Shown piece after piece: positions 8,553-15,874 of a stretch of DNA of 64,000 nt (within the stretch, counting starts at the first letter, position 1; each line of letters begins with the position of its first letter). The translations under genes and the position numbers were made by a program. Where the stretch lies: assembly GCA_903831575.1 (NCBI GenBank), contig CAIKYB010000016.1, positions 62,001 to 126,000 of the forward strand, in the 5' to 3' direction. The notes beneath the pieces were generated by a model. It was not told where the DNA came from. It saw only the letters and a list, made by a program, of their open reading frames with translations, and ran no database searches. Source of the DNA: an uncultured Bacteroidota bacterium (GTDB lineage: Bacteria; Bacteroidota; Bacteroidia; Chitinophagales; Chitinophagaceae).

Positions 8553-8942
8553 TCAATAATTTCTTTTTTCAGGAATCACCCCTCGCACTCCACCTCTAGG
8601 CACTTCGACATCCCCATCATACCTAGGTATCAAATGTATATGCACATGAGGTACCGTTTGTCCAGCTGCTTCATTAATATTAATACCCACATTAAAACCG
8701 GCAGGATTATATTTTTCTTGGACTATTCCTTTAACTCGATTTAGTAATGCAAAGCAATCCGCTTGCTCTTCATTAGTCAAATCAAAATAATTAGCAGTAT
8801 GCCTTTTCGGAATTATCAATGTATGGCCTTCATTTACAGGAAAGGCATCGTAAAGAGCAAAAGATAATTCACTTTTCAATATTTTTTCTCTTTCCAGATT
8901 ACAGAAAAGGCAAGCTTTGTTATCATTAATAAGTTCTGTCAT
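8553..8942 (-). CDS. HIT family nucleotide hydrolase/transferase
   Basis: 129 residues. The histidine triad HVHIHLIPRYDG is at about residues 99-110, with the middle histidine acting as nucleophile in the family. The N-terminus has paired cysteines (CLFCNLERE) as in zinc-binding HIT proteins. HIT proteins hydrolyse nucleotide phosphoramidates or dinucleoside polyphosphates. It begins 3 bp after the DUF2075 gene and precedes the Nudix gene. The pairing of HIT and Nudix in one operon suggests stepwise processing of a nucleotide product; the substrate is unknown. Confidence 0.85.
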   Translation of the reverse strand: MTELINDNKACLFCNLEREKILKSELSFALYDAFPVNEGHTLIIPKRHTANYFDLTNEEQADCFALLNRVKGIVQEKYNPAGFNVGININEAAGQTVPHVHIHLIPRYDGDVEVPRGGVRGVIPEKRNY

Positions 8943-8945
8943 TTT

Positions 8946-10802
8946 TTATTTCATTTCATTTTTAAACCAATCCCTCGTCTCCTCATCCACACAATACACA
9001 TAACAGCCCTTCATCCCTCTCGTCATCAGTGTTCTGTAGGTATTCTTTATAATCAAATCCAGTTGCTCTTTAGCCCCCTCCGGATTTTCTTTCATCAATT
9101 TTTTATACCCCTTTACAGAATTATCAGAACTTGCTCTTTTAGAAGCATCGGTAATTACAACACCGTTTCTTACTATTAAATCATCACCAATGATTACACC
9201 AATATAATCCACTTCAAGTCCCTGACAAGTATGTATACAGCCTACTTCATTTACAGATTTAGGGCTGATGATCCAGGTGCTGCCATCTTCAGTGAGGTTC
9301 CATTTCATTTTAAAATCATACTCGGGAAATTCAATATCGTAGGCATTGGAATCTTTTTTGCTTGGCCATTTCCAGCAGTAACCGGCAACAATTCTTGCTC
9401 TGTTGTTGATGTTGTTTTTTTCAATAATTAATTCTCTGAGTTCAGTAGGATTATCCAACACTCTGAAATCATAATCCACACCTGATAAGTCCTGATTAAC
9501 CGTTTCTCTGATTTGTAATGTATTGTCGAGCCAAGCCAGATAACCATCTGAACCATTGCATCTGAATTGAGAATTTAGTTCCAGTTCGGTAATACTTGCA
9601 TTTGATAAATGTGCCCACTTGATAATTTCTTCTTTTTGTCCGATGTCTTTTAAGGTTACCCGCTGGTCTTCATCTAAAAAGAAAACTGAAAATTTGGAAG
9701 CGTTGATGATTTCTTTGATTTGATTTTCTCCGAGGTTTCCAAAGAGTCCGCTGAATTTGTTCAGTCTGTGTGCCTCATCAACTATTAGTGCACCGTATTC
9801 ATTGGCTGTCGTTTCTATAAAAGCGCCCGAACCTCTGAACATATTTCTGATTGCTGTGGCCTTAATGCTTCCCGTTAGTCTGGCTTCATAAACAGCTCGA
9901 GGAGCAGCGTTTTTAGAAACGTATTGAGTAAGTAAGCCCAGCTTGGTTAATTCCACCAATAAATTAATAGCCACCACAGACTTTCCTGTACCGGGGCCAC
10001 CTTTCACAATCAACACTTGCTTGTTTTTTTCACTCGCATGTTTTGCCAATGCTATTGCATTTTCATACACCACCTTCTGATCGTCAATCATCACAAATTC
10101 CTGATTGCCTTTTATCATTTTGGTGATGCTGTCGGCAAGCATTTTGGATGGTTTGATTTTTCCATTTTCAATGCGGTACAGAATATTACTCCTGTCTCCA
10201 TATCTCACATGCTTCTTGATAAACTCACGCAATTTAAGCGCATCGCTTTTTAGAAATACCGGCGCTTTATTGATATACTCGGCATAAAATTCATTTCTTA
10301 TAACACCATCTTCTGCGTAGTTATGTAAATAAGCGCAGGGATGCAATTGAATGTTTTCTTTGTACACTACTTCGTTAAACCCTTGCAATAGTGTAGCATA
10401 CGACCATGCCTGATAAGATGGATGGGTATGCTCTCCCATTCTACCGCCAACAAAAGTTTCTACAATAGAATCTTTACTTGTCAATTTTGCTTCCGACCAT
10501 TGTTTTAATTCTATCAGTATTACAGCGTCTTTGCTGTCTTCGTTTTGTCCTGAGATGATAAAATCTATTCTTTTACCCGTTTGTGGTATCTGGTATTCAA
10601 TAGCAATACCACAGTCATTGGGAATCAGTGCATCTTGCATGATTCTGTCCATATAACTTAATGAAGATGCCCAGGATTTGATTTCTGCAATACCAACACT
10701 TCGATTGAGTTTCAATTTTACATTCTTCAAAACGATGTTCTCTATTTCATTGGTAAGCACATCATTCAAAAAATCAGACTTAGTTGCATTATACACAATC
10801 AT
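8946..10802 (-). CDS. nuclease-helicase fusion, DUF2075 family
   Basis: 618 residues. The middle and C-terminal part is a DUF2075 P-loop helicase-like ATPase: Walker A GGPGTGKS at about 268-275, VDEAH at 341-345 and a C-terminal QGLEVDYIG / TRGMKG segment as in superfamily 1 helicases. The N-terminal 200 residues contain RIDFIISG (D80) followed by ILIELKQW (E98-x-K100), the spacing of a PD-(D/E)XK nuclease core. Its start overlaps the end of the MazG-like gene by 4 bp (ATGA), and the HIT gene follows after 3 bp. Likely an ATP-driven nuclease in a defence or repair module. Confidence 0.8.
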   Translation of the reverse strand: MIVYNATKSDFLNDVLTNEIENIVLKNVKLKLNRSVGIAEIKSWASSLSYMDRIMQDALIPNDCGIAIEYQIPQTGKRIDFIISGQNEDSKDAVILIELKQWSEAKLTSKDSIVETFVGGRMGEHTHPSYQAWSYATLLQGFNEVVYKENIQLHPCAYLHNYAEDGVIRNEFYAEYINKAPVFLKSDALKLREFIKKHVRYGDRSNILYRIENGKIKPSKMLADSITKMIKGNQEFVMIDDQKVVYENAIALAKHASEKNKQVLIVKGGPGTGKSVVAINLLVELTKLGLLTQYVSKNAAPRAVYEARLTGSIKATAIRNMFRGSGAFIETTANEYGALIVDEAHRLNKFSGLFGNLGENQIKEIINASKFSVFFLDEDQRVTLKDIGQKEEIIKWAHLSNASITELELNSQFRCNGSDGYLAWLDNTLQIRETVNQDLSGVDYDFRVLDNPTELRELIIEKNNINNRARIVAGYCWKWPSKKDSNAYDIEFPEYDFKMKWNLTEDGSTWIISPKSVNEVGCIHTCQGLEVDYIGVIIGDDLIVRNGVVITDASKRASSDNSVKGYKKLMKENPEGAKEQLDLIIKNTYRTLMTRGMKGCYVYCVDEETRDWFKNEMK

Positions 10803-11128
10803 AGTTCATTGTATTTTTTTGCAGTGCCCTTTGCTTTATCAACAGGATATTTTTCTGCATTTTTCTGGATTTTTTCGAGGAGAATTTCTTTCACATCAAA
10901 CTGGTATTTATCGGCGAGCAAAAATGCATATGCAAACACATCAGCCAATTCTTCTTTGATTTTGTCTTTATTGGCTTCCTCTGCGTTTTTCCAGAGATAC
11001 AATTCAAGTAATTCGGCCGCCTCTATATTTATAGCGAGTGCTAAATCTTTGGGATTATGAAACTGTTCCCAGTCGCGTTCGTTTCTGAAGTTTATAAGCG
11101 CTTCAGTTATTGTTTTTATATCAGACAT
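10799..11128 (-). CDS. MazG-like nucleotide pyrophosphohydrolase
   Basis: 109 residues, all helical, with the EAAELLE and EELADVFAYAFLLAD motifs (ExxE ... ExxD) of the MazG/dUTPase-like all-alpha pyrophosphohydrolases, closest in size to the RS21-C6 (dCTPase) type. These enzymes split NTPs or dNTPs to monophosphates. It is the first gene of the five-gene operon and its stop overlaps the next start. Its presence beside two helicase-nucleases, HIT and Nudix suggests nucleotide depletion or clean-up during the response. Confidence 0.85.
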   Translation of the reverse strand: MSDIKTITEALINFRNERDWEQFHNPKDLALAINIEAAELLELYLWKNAEEANKDKIKEELADVFAYAFLLADKYQFDVKEILLEKIQKNAEKYPVDKAKGTAKKYNEL

Positions 11129-11252
11129 ATAGGTTTATGAATAATTATATAATCAACACACAATCTACAAAATCCCGCTTACACAAATCGTTTTACTTCT
11201 TTGTATTTAATACATGTGTACATTCAAAATCAAGATGCTGTGTTTCCATTTT

Positions 11253-11474
11253 TTACTCCTTGGATAATGTCTTTAAAAACGTCACTTCTATCGAATTTTC
11301 ACTGCTTCTTCCGTTCTCCTGTGGCTTCACCGCCGATATATTTTGATTTCTTGTGGATAATGTTGAATGAAGAAACTGCATCATTTCCGAGTGAGTTAGG
11401 GATTGCTTCTGTTGTTGCGGCTGTTTTTGATTTGGAGCAGAGGTTTCTTTTGCTGATTCAGGATTTTTATCCAT
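11253..11474 (-). CDS. small glutamine-rich protein, doubtful
   Basis: 73 residues starting MDKNPESAKETS, with a run rich in Gln and Lys (residues 15-25) and no hydrophobic core. It looks disordered. A longer upstream start exists, but the ATG at 11474 gives a more natural hydrophilic protein. It lies upstream of the MazG-like gene on the same strand with a gap of about 120 bp. A frame on the opposite strand covers the same bases and is less protein-like. It may be a small gene or nothing. Confidence 0.35.
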   Translation of the reverse strand: MDKNPESAKETSAPNQKQPQQQKQSLTHSEMMQFLHSTLSTRNQNISAVKPQENGRSSENSIEVTFLKTLSKE

Positions 11475-11650
11475 AATGGTAATTATTTTTACAAATGTGA
11501 GATAGTACACCTCATTCTATTGGAGGAGAGGAATGTTTTCAAAAAAATGAGGAATCTTGATTACCACCCCTTTGGGCAAATTTATACATCAAAAAACGGA
11601 CCCTGGCTCATGCTGAAAATGGTCAATCGCGGGGCAAATGGAAAATAAAA

Positions 11651-11688
11651 AAAGGGTTTCCCGACTCTAAAAATCGCTGAAACCCTTT
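11651..11688 (-). terminator. terminator of the yefM-yoeB operon
   Basis: AAAGGGTTTC and GAAACCCTTT form a 10-bp stem. On the minus strand it is followed by a run of T (TTTTTTTATTTTC), the right side for ending the toxin-antitoxin transcript at 11735-12243. Confidence 0.75.
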
Positions 11689-11734
11689 ACTGTGGATGAT
11701 CTCCTTATTAATGAAAGTTGCAACTATTTTTCTT

Positions 11735-11992
11735 TTAATCATAGTGAAATCTGCATTTAGCAATCTGAATCTCATCATCTATGACCCTGTAAATCAATCT
11801 ATGTTCCTCATCAATTCTTCTTGACCAGAAGCCGGCATAATTAAATTTTAACGGTTCGGGCTTGCCAATACCTTCGTATGGATTACGGGAAATGTCTTTC
11901 AACAACTCATTGATTCGTTTCAGTTTTTGTTTGTCATTTTTTTGCCAGAAAAGATAGTCTTCCCAGGATAGTTCGGTGAAAACAAATTTCAT
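11735..11992 (-). CDS. yoeB: YoeB-type mRNA endonuclease toxin
   Basis: 85 residues, the exact length of YoeB/Txe toxins. The residues known to be catalytic in E. coli YoeB are present at the same numbers: E46, R65, H83 and Y84 (the end reads CRFHYD). YoeB is a ribosome-dependent mRNase of the RelE superfamily. Its start codon overlaps the last base of the antitoxin gene, so the two are translationally coupled. The pair has its own terminator and operator and borders the five-gene nuclease/helicase operon. Confidence 0.92.
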   Translation of the reverse strand: MKFVFTELSWEDYLFWQKNDKQKLKRINELLKDISRNPYEGIGKPEPLKFNYAGFWSRRIDEEHRLIYRVIDDEIQIAKCRFHYD

Positions 11993-12243
11993 TAGTCATC
12001 CAGTTTTTTGATTAATTTTTTACCTGATTTCAAGGCTTCAATTGACTCATCCAAACGCTGTTGATTAATACGGGAAGACAATTCGTGTTGGGTGCTTTTT
12101 AATGAGTTATACTCCTCTAAAGAAATGACAACAACTCCAGTGTCTTTGCCTCTATTGATAATAAGTGTTTCAAAACTTTGAGTAACCTTATCTAGGTAGC
12201 TTTTAATGTCTTTTCTAAAGTCTGAAAGCGTAGTTGTTAACAT
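11992..12243 (-). CDS. yefM: YefM/Phd-type antitoxin
   Basis: 83 residues. The N-terminal DNA-binding part has the pattern of the Phd/YefM family (SDFRKDIKSYLDKV, then VVVISLEEYNSL at about 37-48). The C-terminal tail is charged and flexible and would wrap the toxin. It precedes yoeB and overlaps it by one base. Two TGTACA palindromes lie directly upstream, as expected for an autorepressor of this family. Confidence 0.9.
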   Translation of the reverse strand: MLTTTLSDFRKDIKSYLDKVTQSFETLIINRGKDTGVVVISLEEYNSLKSTQHELSSRINQQRLDESIEALKSGKKLIKKLDD

Positions 12244-12257
12244 TTTTGTACTTTTTA

Positions 12258-12276
12258 TTGTACAAATATATGTACA
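12258..12276. promoter_or_regulatory. YefM operator: two TGTACA palindromes
   Basis: TGTACA occurs at 12259-12264 (inside TTGTACAA) and at 12271-12276, with centres 12 bp apart, 15 bp upstream of the yefM start. The E. coli YefM operator uses the same hexamer with a similar 12-bp centre spacing, so this is the likely autoregulation site. Confidence 0.7.
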
Positions 12277-12364
12277 TAAATATAAAACTTCAAATAAAAA
12301 AGACTTTTCTAAACTGTTCAGGTTTTAATCAATACCAGTAAGGTTTTGGAAGGTTCTAAAAATA

Positions 12365-12391
12365 AAAAAGAGACTATTTCTAGTCTCTTTT
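12365..12391 (-). terminator. terminator of tRNA-Asn
   Basis: AAAAAGAGACTA and TAGTCTCTTTT pair around a 4-base loop. Read on the minus strand it is followed by a T-rich run. It lies 7 bp after the tRNA-Asn gene. Confidence 0.75.
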
Positions 12392-12397
12392 CCATTA

Positions 12398-12474
12398 TGG
12401 CTCCCCCTGCCCGACTTGAACGGGCGACCCTCTGATTAACAGTCAGATGCTCTAACCAACTGAGCTAAGGAGGA
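12398..12474 (-). tRNA. tRNA-Asn (GTT)
   Basis: The minus strand reads TCCTCCT for the acceptor, a D arm TAGCTCAGTTGGTTAGAGCA, an anticodon arm CTGAC-TGTTAAT-CAG with GTT, and a T arm CCCGTTCAAGTCGGG. The 3' acceptor AGGGGGA is followed by G and an encoded CCA (12398-12400). All arms pair. Confidence 0.95.
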
Positions 12475-12569
12475 ATATTCACCCCGAATCCTATTCATGA
12501 AATCCACAAATACAAATCGGGATGCAAAAATACTGATTTTCAGTTTTTAAACAAATACATTTTTGGATT

Positions 12570-12911
12570 TCAGGCCTCAAAAGTCTCTTTTTTTTCTTCT
12601 ATTGCTACAAATACTCCATTATCCCTTGTTTCTATGGAGTATGTTTTTAAAAAATAACCCTCTCCCGAAATATTTCTACCATTATTCAAACTAAATCTAT
12701 ACCGATGCAGCGGACAAACAATATTTCCTAAGGCATCAATATAACCATCAGCCATTTTTCCTCCAGCATGAGGACATTTTGCCACACAAGCCCTTAATAC
12801 TTCCTGGTGTTTTCCTATACAAATCATTTTCCCGGCTACCTCTATTTCAATTAAAGACTCTTTATTAATAAACAATTCGTCTTCACTTTCTGCAATCTTA
12901 TACCAAATCAT
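12570..12911 (-). CDS. Rieske-type [2Fe-2S] ferredoxin
   Basis: 113 residues with both Rieske boxes: CPH near residue 46 (KCPHAGG) and CPLH near residue 67 (VCPLHRYRF), the Cys-His pairs that hold a [2Fe-2S] cluster. No disulfide-forming extra cysteine pair or membrane anchor is present, so it is a soluble ferredoxin subunit of the kind paired with nitrite reductases or ring-hydroxylating oxygenases. No such partner is beside it. It is the last gene of the minus-strand run that begins with rimP; the gap to hflX is about 90 bp. Confidence 0.85.
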   Translation of the reverse strand: MIWYKIAESEDELFINKESLIEIEVAGKMICIGKHQEVLRACVAKCPHAGGKMADGYIDALGNIVCPLHRYRFSLNNGRNISGEGYFLKTYSIETRDNGVFVAIEEKKETFEA

Positions 12912-12966
12912 TACAACTTGTTTAAAAGGTTTGATAAGTTTAAGAGGTTTAATAAGTTTTTTTTAA
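12912..12966. repeat. A/T-rich intergenic repeat (GTTTAA/AAGTTT family)
   Basis: Short phrases AAAAGGTTTGATAAGTTTAA and GAGGTTTAATAAGTTT follow each other. Similar phrases (AACCTTTTGAAC, GGTTTAATAAGTT) recur at 15701-15873, 25135-25223 and 62101-62160, always between genes. Confidence 0.45.
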
Positions 12967-13000
12967 TTTGATAATAAGCCCCTGAAACATAATTTGAACC

Positions 13001-14194
13001 TTAATAAAAAAATTCTGCCCTGTAAGGATATCTTATCTGATAAATGTCTCTCACCTTATTCAAAATCGTTTGTCTTAGTCCATCTAAATTCCTCCGTTCG
13101 GTAGCAGAAACAAAAACACAATTTCCTTTCGTTTCTTCTTGCCATCTCTCTTTTAGCTCTCTTAAAATATCTTGCTTAACACTATCTTCCAACCACTCAT
13201 CAAAAGTAACGGCCTCATATTTATCCATCTTATTAAAAATGGTAATCGTTGGCTTGTCCTCACATTTCAAATCTGCTAAAGTCTTATTTACAACCGCCAA
13301 TTGTTCTTCATACTTCGGATGAGAAATGTCTACTACATGTAACAAAATATCCGCTTCCCGTACTTCATCCAATGTGCTTTTAAAACTCTCTACTAAATGA
13401 TGTGGTAATTTTCTTATAAATCCAACCGTATCACTTAACAAGAAAGGCGTTTGTTCAAAAACAACTTTCCTTGTCGTGGTATCAAGTGTGGCAAATAATT
13501 TATTTTCTGCAAAAACTTCACTCTTACTCAACACATTCATTAAGGTAGATTTTCCTACGTTGGTATATCCTACTAATGCAACACGTATAAACTCACCTCT
13601 TTCTTTTCTTTGTGTAAAAGATTGCTTGTCTATTTCGGCTAGTCGTTTACGTAATAAAGTGATTTTATCTTTTACAATACGACGATCGGTTTCTATTTCG
13701 GTTTCTCCCGGACCTCTTGTACCCACACCGCCACCCTGGCGCTCCAGATGTTTCCACATTCCCTTTAAACGAGGTAAAATATATTGATACTGCGCCAGCT
13801 CCACTTGTGTCTTTGCCTGAGCTGTCTTTGCTCTGCTTGCAAAAATGTCAAGAATCAAATCGCTTCGGTCAATGATTTTCTTTTCTACGGCTTTCTCAAT
13901 ATTAATTATTTGTGCGCCGGATAATTCATCATCAAAGATGACGATATCAATATTGCCCTTAAGTAAAATGTAATTTTTAATTTCTTCCAGCTTCCCTTTT
14001 CCTAAAAAAGTTTTACTGTCAGGGTGCGCCATTTTTTGAGTAAAGCGTTTTACCGTATTAGCTCCGGCTGTCTCTGCAAGAAAAGCAAGTTCATCAAGGT
14101 ATTCGTGTACCTGTTGTTCTGTTTGGTCTTTTTGTATAAGACCAACCAAAATAGCATTTTCTGATGCACCTACGACTTTCTTTTTTTCTATCAA
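13001..14194 (-). CDS. hflX: GTPase HflX
   Basis: 397 residues. The N-terminal HflX domain has FLGKGKLEEIK (about residue 64), followed by a linker with the glycine-rich motif GGGVGTRGPGETEIETDRR (about 153-171). The G domain has GYTNVGKST (P-loop, about 207), DTVGF (G3) and NKMD (G4). HflX binds the 50S ribosome and splits stalled or heat-damaged 70S ribosomes. It lies downstream of the parvulin gene on the same strand with a gap of about 97 bp. Length is normal for the family. Confidence 0.95.
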   Translation of the reverse strand: MIEKKKVVGASENAILVGLIQKDQTEQQVHEYLDELAFLAETAGANTVKRFTQKMAHPDSKTFLGKGKLEEIKNYILLKGNIDIVIFDDELSGAQIINIEKAVEKKIIDRSDLILDIFASRAKTAQAKTQVELAQYQYILPRLKGMWKHLERQGGGVGTRGPGETEIETDRRIVKDKITLLRKRLAEIDKQSFTQRKERGEFIRVALVGYTNVGKSTLMNVLSKSEVFAENKLFATLDTTTRKVVFEQTPFLLSDTVGFIRKLPHHLVESFKSTLDEVREADILLHVVDISHPKYEEQLAVVNKTLADLKCEDKPTITIFNKMDKYEAVTFDEWLEDSVKQDILRELKERWQEETKGNCVFVSATERRNLDGLRQTILNKVRDIYQIRYPYRAEFFY

Positions 14195-14291
14195 GGCTTA
14201 AGGATATGATTTGGAAATTTGATAATTAGATGATTTAAATGTTTGCAGAAATAAACCTTTTAAATAGGAAGCCTGTTGAACTTCTGAAACC

Positions 14292-15659
14292 TTACTTTGT
14301 AATCGCATTTGCAATATCGATCCATTTTTTTAAAGTAGGACAACTTTTATACTCCTCATCAATCATGATGTAGTAGCTATAGATTTTTGTATTGAACCAC
14401 TTTTCTAATGCCGCTTCTTTCTTTTGTTCTATAGCACGTTGTGCAACGCGATTGTAATCGTCTTTTAAATTTTCGCGATGGGGCTCTGTTTTTGTTTTAA
14501 GATAAATAATACGAACGCCCTTCTTACCACGATCATCAGCATATTCTATCGGTTTCGAATACTCGCCAACTGTTAACTCCTTTAATTTCAATACCAAATC
14601 TTTATCCAATTGATCAATGGTTAAAAAAGTTCCATCTCTACCTTGAATCATTCCGGCGGTAAACTTACTTGTTTCATCATCGCTATACTTTGATACAGCT
14701 GTACCAAAGTCAATAGTTCCTGCTATTAACTTAGCCCTAACACTGTCTAATTTTTCAAATCCGGCTTTCATTTCAATTTGAGTCACTTGTGGGACTTTTA
14801 AAATGTGCCTAACTACTGCATCATCTCCAGACCTGCTTACCAATTGTATAATATGATAGCCGAATTTTGTTTTAAACGGATTAGATATTTGTCCTTCTTT
14901 CAAGGTAAATGCTTTAGACATCCAAAGAGGATCTAAATCTTTTTGATTTCTATTTATTTCGTACATCCCTCCACGATCTTTACTCCCTGGATCTTCTGAA
15001 AAAAGGGAAGCTGTTGATGCAAAATCTTTTTTTCCTGATTCTATTTGTGTTTTATAACCTTTCAATTGTTCGATACAATATTCCTCTGCGTCTCTACTTG
15101 CTTTAGGATATTCCACTACTTGACCTACTTCAATTTCTGTTTCATAAAAAGGCAAACTGTCTTTAGGAATACTTTCAAAATAATTTTTTACTTCGTTGGG
15201 TGTAATTTTTATATCCTCAACTATTTTATTTCTCATCATTGATGCTAACTTCCGATCTCTGAAGCCCTCTTTAAAATCTTCTTTTAGTTGGTATAATGAT
15301 TTTCCCGCAACCTTTTCTACTTCTTCTTTTGACCCATACTGACTAATAAAATAACGGATTTGATTATCGATATCTGCATCTATTTCTTCTTCAGATACTG
15401 GAAGCGAATCTTTTTCTGCTTGAAGTACAAGCGCTTTGATTCCCATTGTTTGTTCTAAGCTAAGGCATTTGGCATCTTGAGGAATTTCAATACCTTGGCG
15501 CTGCATATCCAATATGCTATTGTCAATATCACTTTTTAGGATTATTTTATTTCCTACTACAGCAATGATTTTATCCGCAATTACTTTTTTGGGTTGAGAG
15601 TAGGCTGATGCTACTATTAATAAGAAAATTAGAAAAAGGGCAAATTTATTTTTAATCAT
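14292..15659 (-). CDS. SurA-like periplasmic peptidyl-prolyl isomerase
   Basis: 455 residues with a signal peptide (about 1-21, ending AYSQ) and a SurA N-terminal helical chaperone domain (DKIIAVVGNKIILKSDI ...). Then comes a parvulin domain (about 175-275; FASTASLFSEDPGSKDRGG, FGYHIIQL) and a second, more diverged parvulin-like segment (about 277-380). These proteins help outer-membrane proteins fold in the periplasm. It follows infB after about 215 bp that hold two repeat copies. Architecture matches SurA; I leave the symbol empty because Bacteroidota carry several such parvulins. Confidence 0.85.
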   Translation of the reverse strand: MIKNKFALFLIFLLIVASAYSQPKKVIADKIIAVVGNKIILKSDIDNSILDMQRQGIEIPQDAKCLSLEQTMGIKALVLQAEKDSLPVSEEEIDADIDNQIRYFISQYGSKEEVEKVAGKSLYQLKEDFKEGFRDRKLASMMRNKIVEDIKITPNEVKNYFESIPKDSLPFYETEIEVGQVVEYPKASRDAEEYCIEQLKGYKTQIESGKKDFASTASLFSEDPGSKDRGGMYEINRNQKDLDPLWMSKAFTLKEGQISNPFKTKFGYHIIQLVSRSGDDAVVRHILKVPQVTQIEMKAGFEKLDSVRAKLIAGTIDFGTAVSKYSDDETSKFTAGMIQGRDGTFLTIDQLDKDLVLKLKELTVGEYSKPIEYADDRGKKGVRIIYLKTKTEPHRENLKDDYNRVAQRAIEQKKEAALEKWFNTKIYSYYIMIDEEYKSCPTLKKWIDIANAITK

Positions 15660-15700
15660 AATGGGGGGTGACTATGTTTAATGAGTTGAAAAAGTTCAAT

Positions 15701-15755
15701 GAGTTGAATAGGTTAACCTTTTAAGCATATTCAACCTGAAACCTTTGAAACTTAT
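15701..15755. repeat. intergenic palindromic repeat, copy 1
   Basis: A 55-bp unit starting GAGTTGAATAGGTTAACC and ending GAAACTTAT, repeated at 15819-15873. GTTGAATA and TATTCAAC form an 8-bp inverted repeat around a GGTTAACC palindrome. It lies between infB and the parvulin gene. Confidence 0.7.
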
Positions 15756-15818
15756 TTAGTGTTGCCAAAATTAATCTTCGTTTCTTTTACAAATCGTTAA
15801 ATATTGTATCAGTTTAAA

Positions 15819-15873
15819 GAGTTGAATAGGTTAACCTTTTAAACACCTTCAACCTGAAACCTTTTGAACTTAT
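15819..15873. repeat. intergenic palindromic repeat, copy 2
   Basis: Second copy of the 55-bp unit, differing from copy 1 at only a few positions and ending two bases before the infB stop codon. The inverted repeat is shorter here (GTTGAA/TTCAAC). Confidence 0.7.
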
Positions 15874-15874
15874 A

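Noticed and set aside
11201-11476. 91-codon plus-strand frame opposite the small Q-rich protein
   Set aside because: The reading is hydrophobic and patternless, and the minus strand gives a more protein-like sequence, itself only weakly supported.
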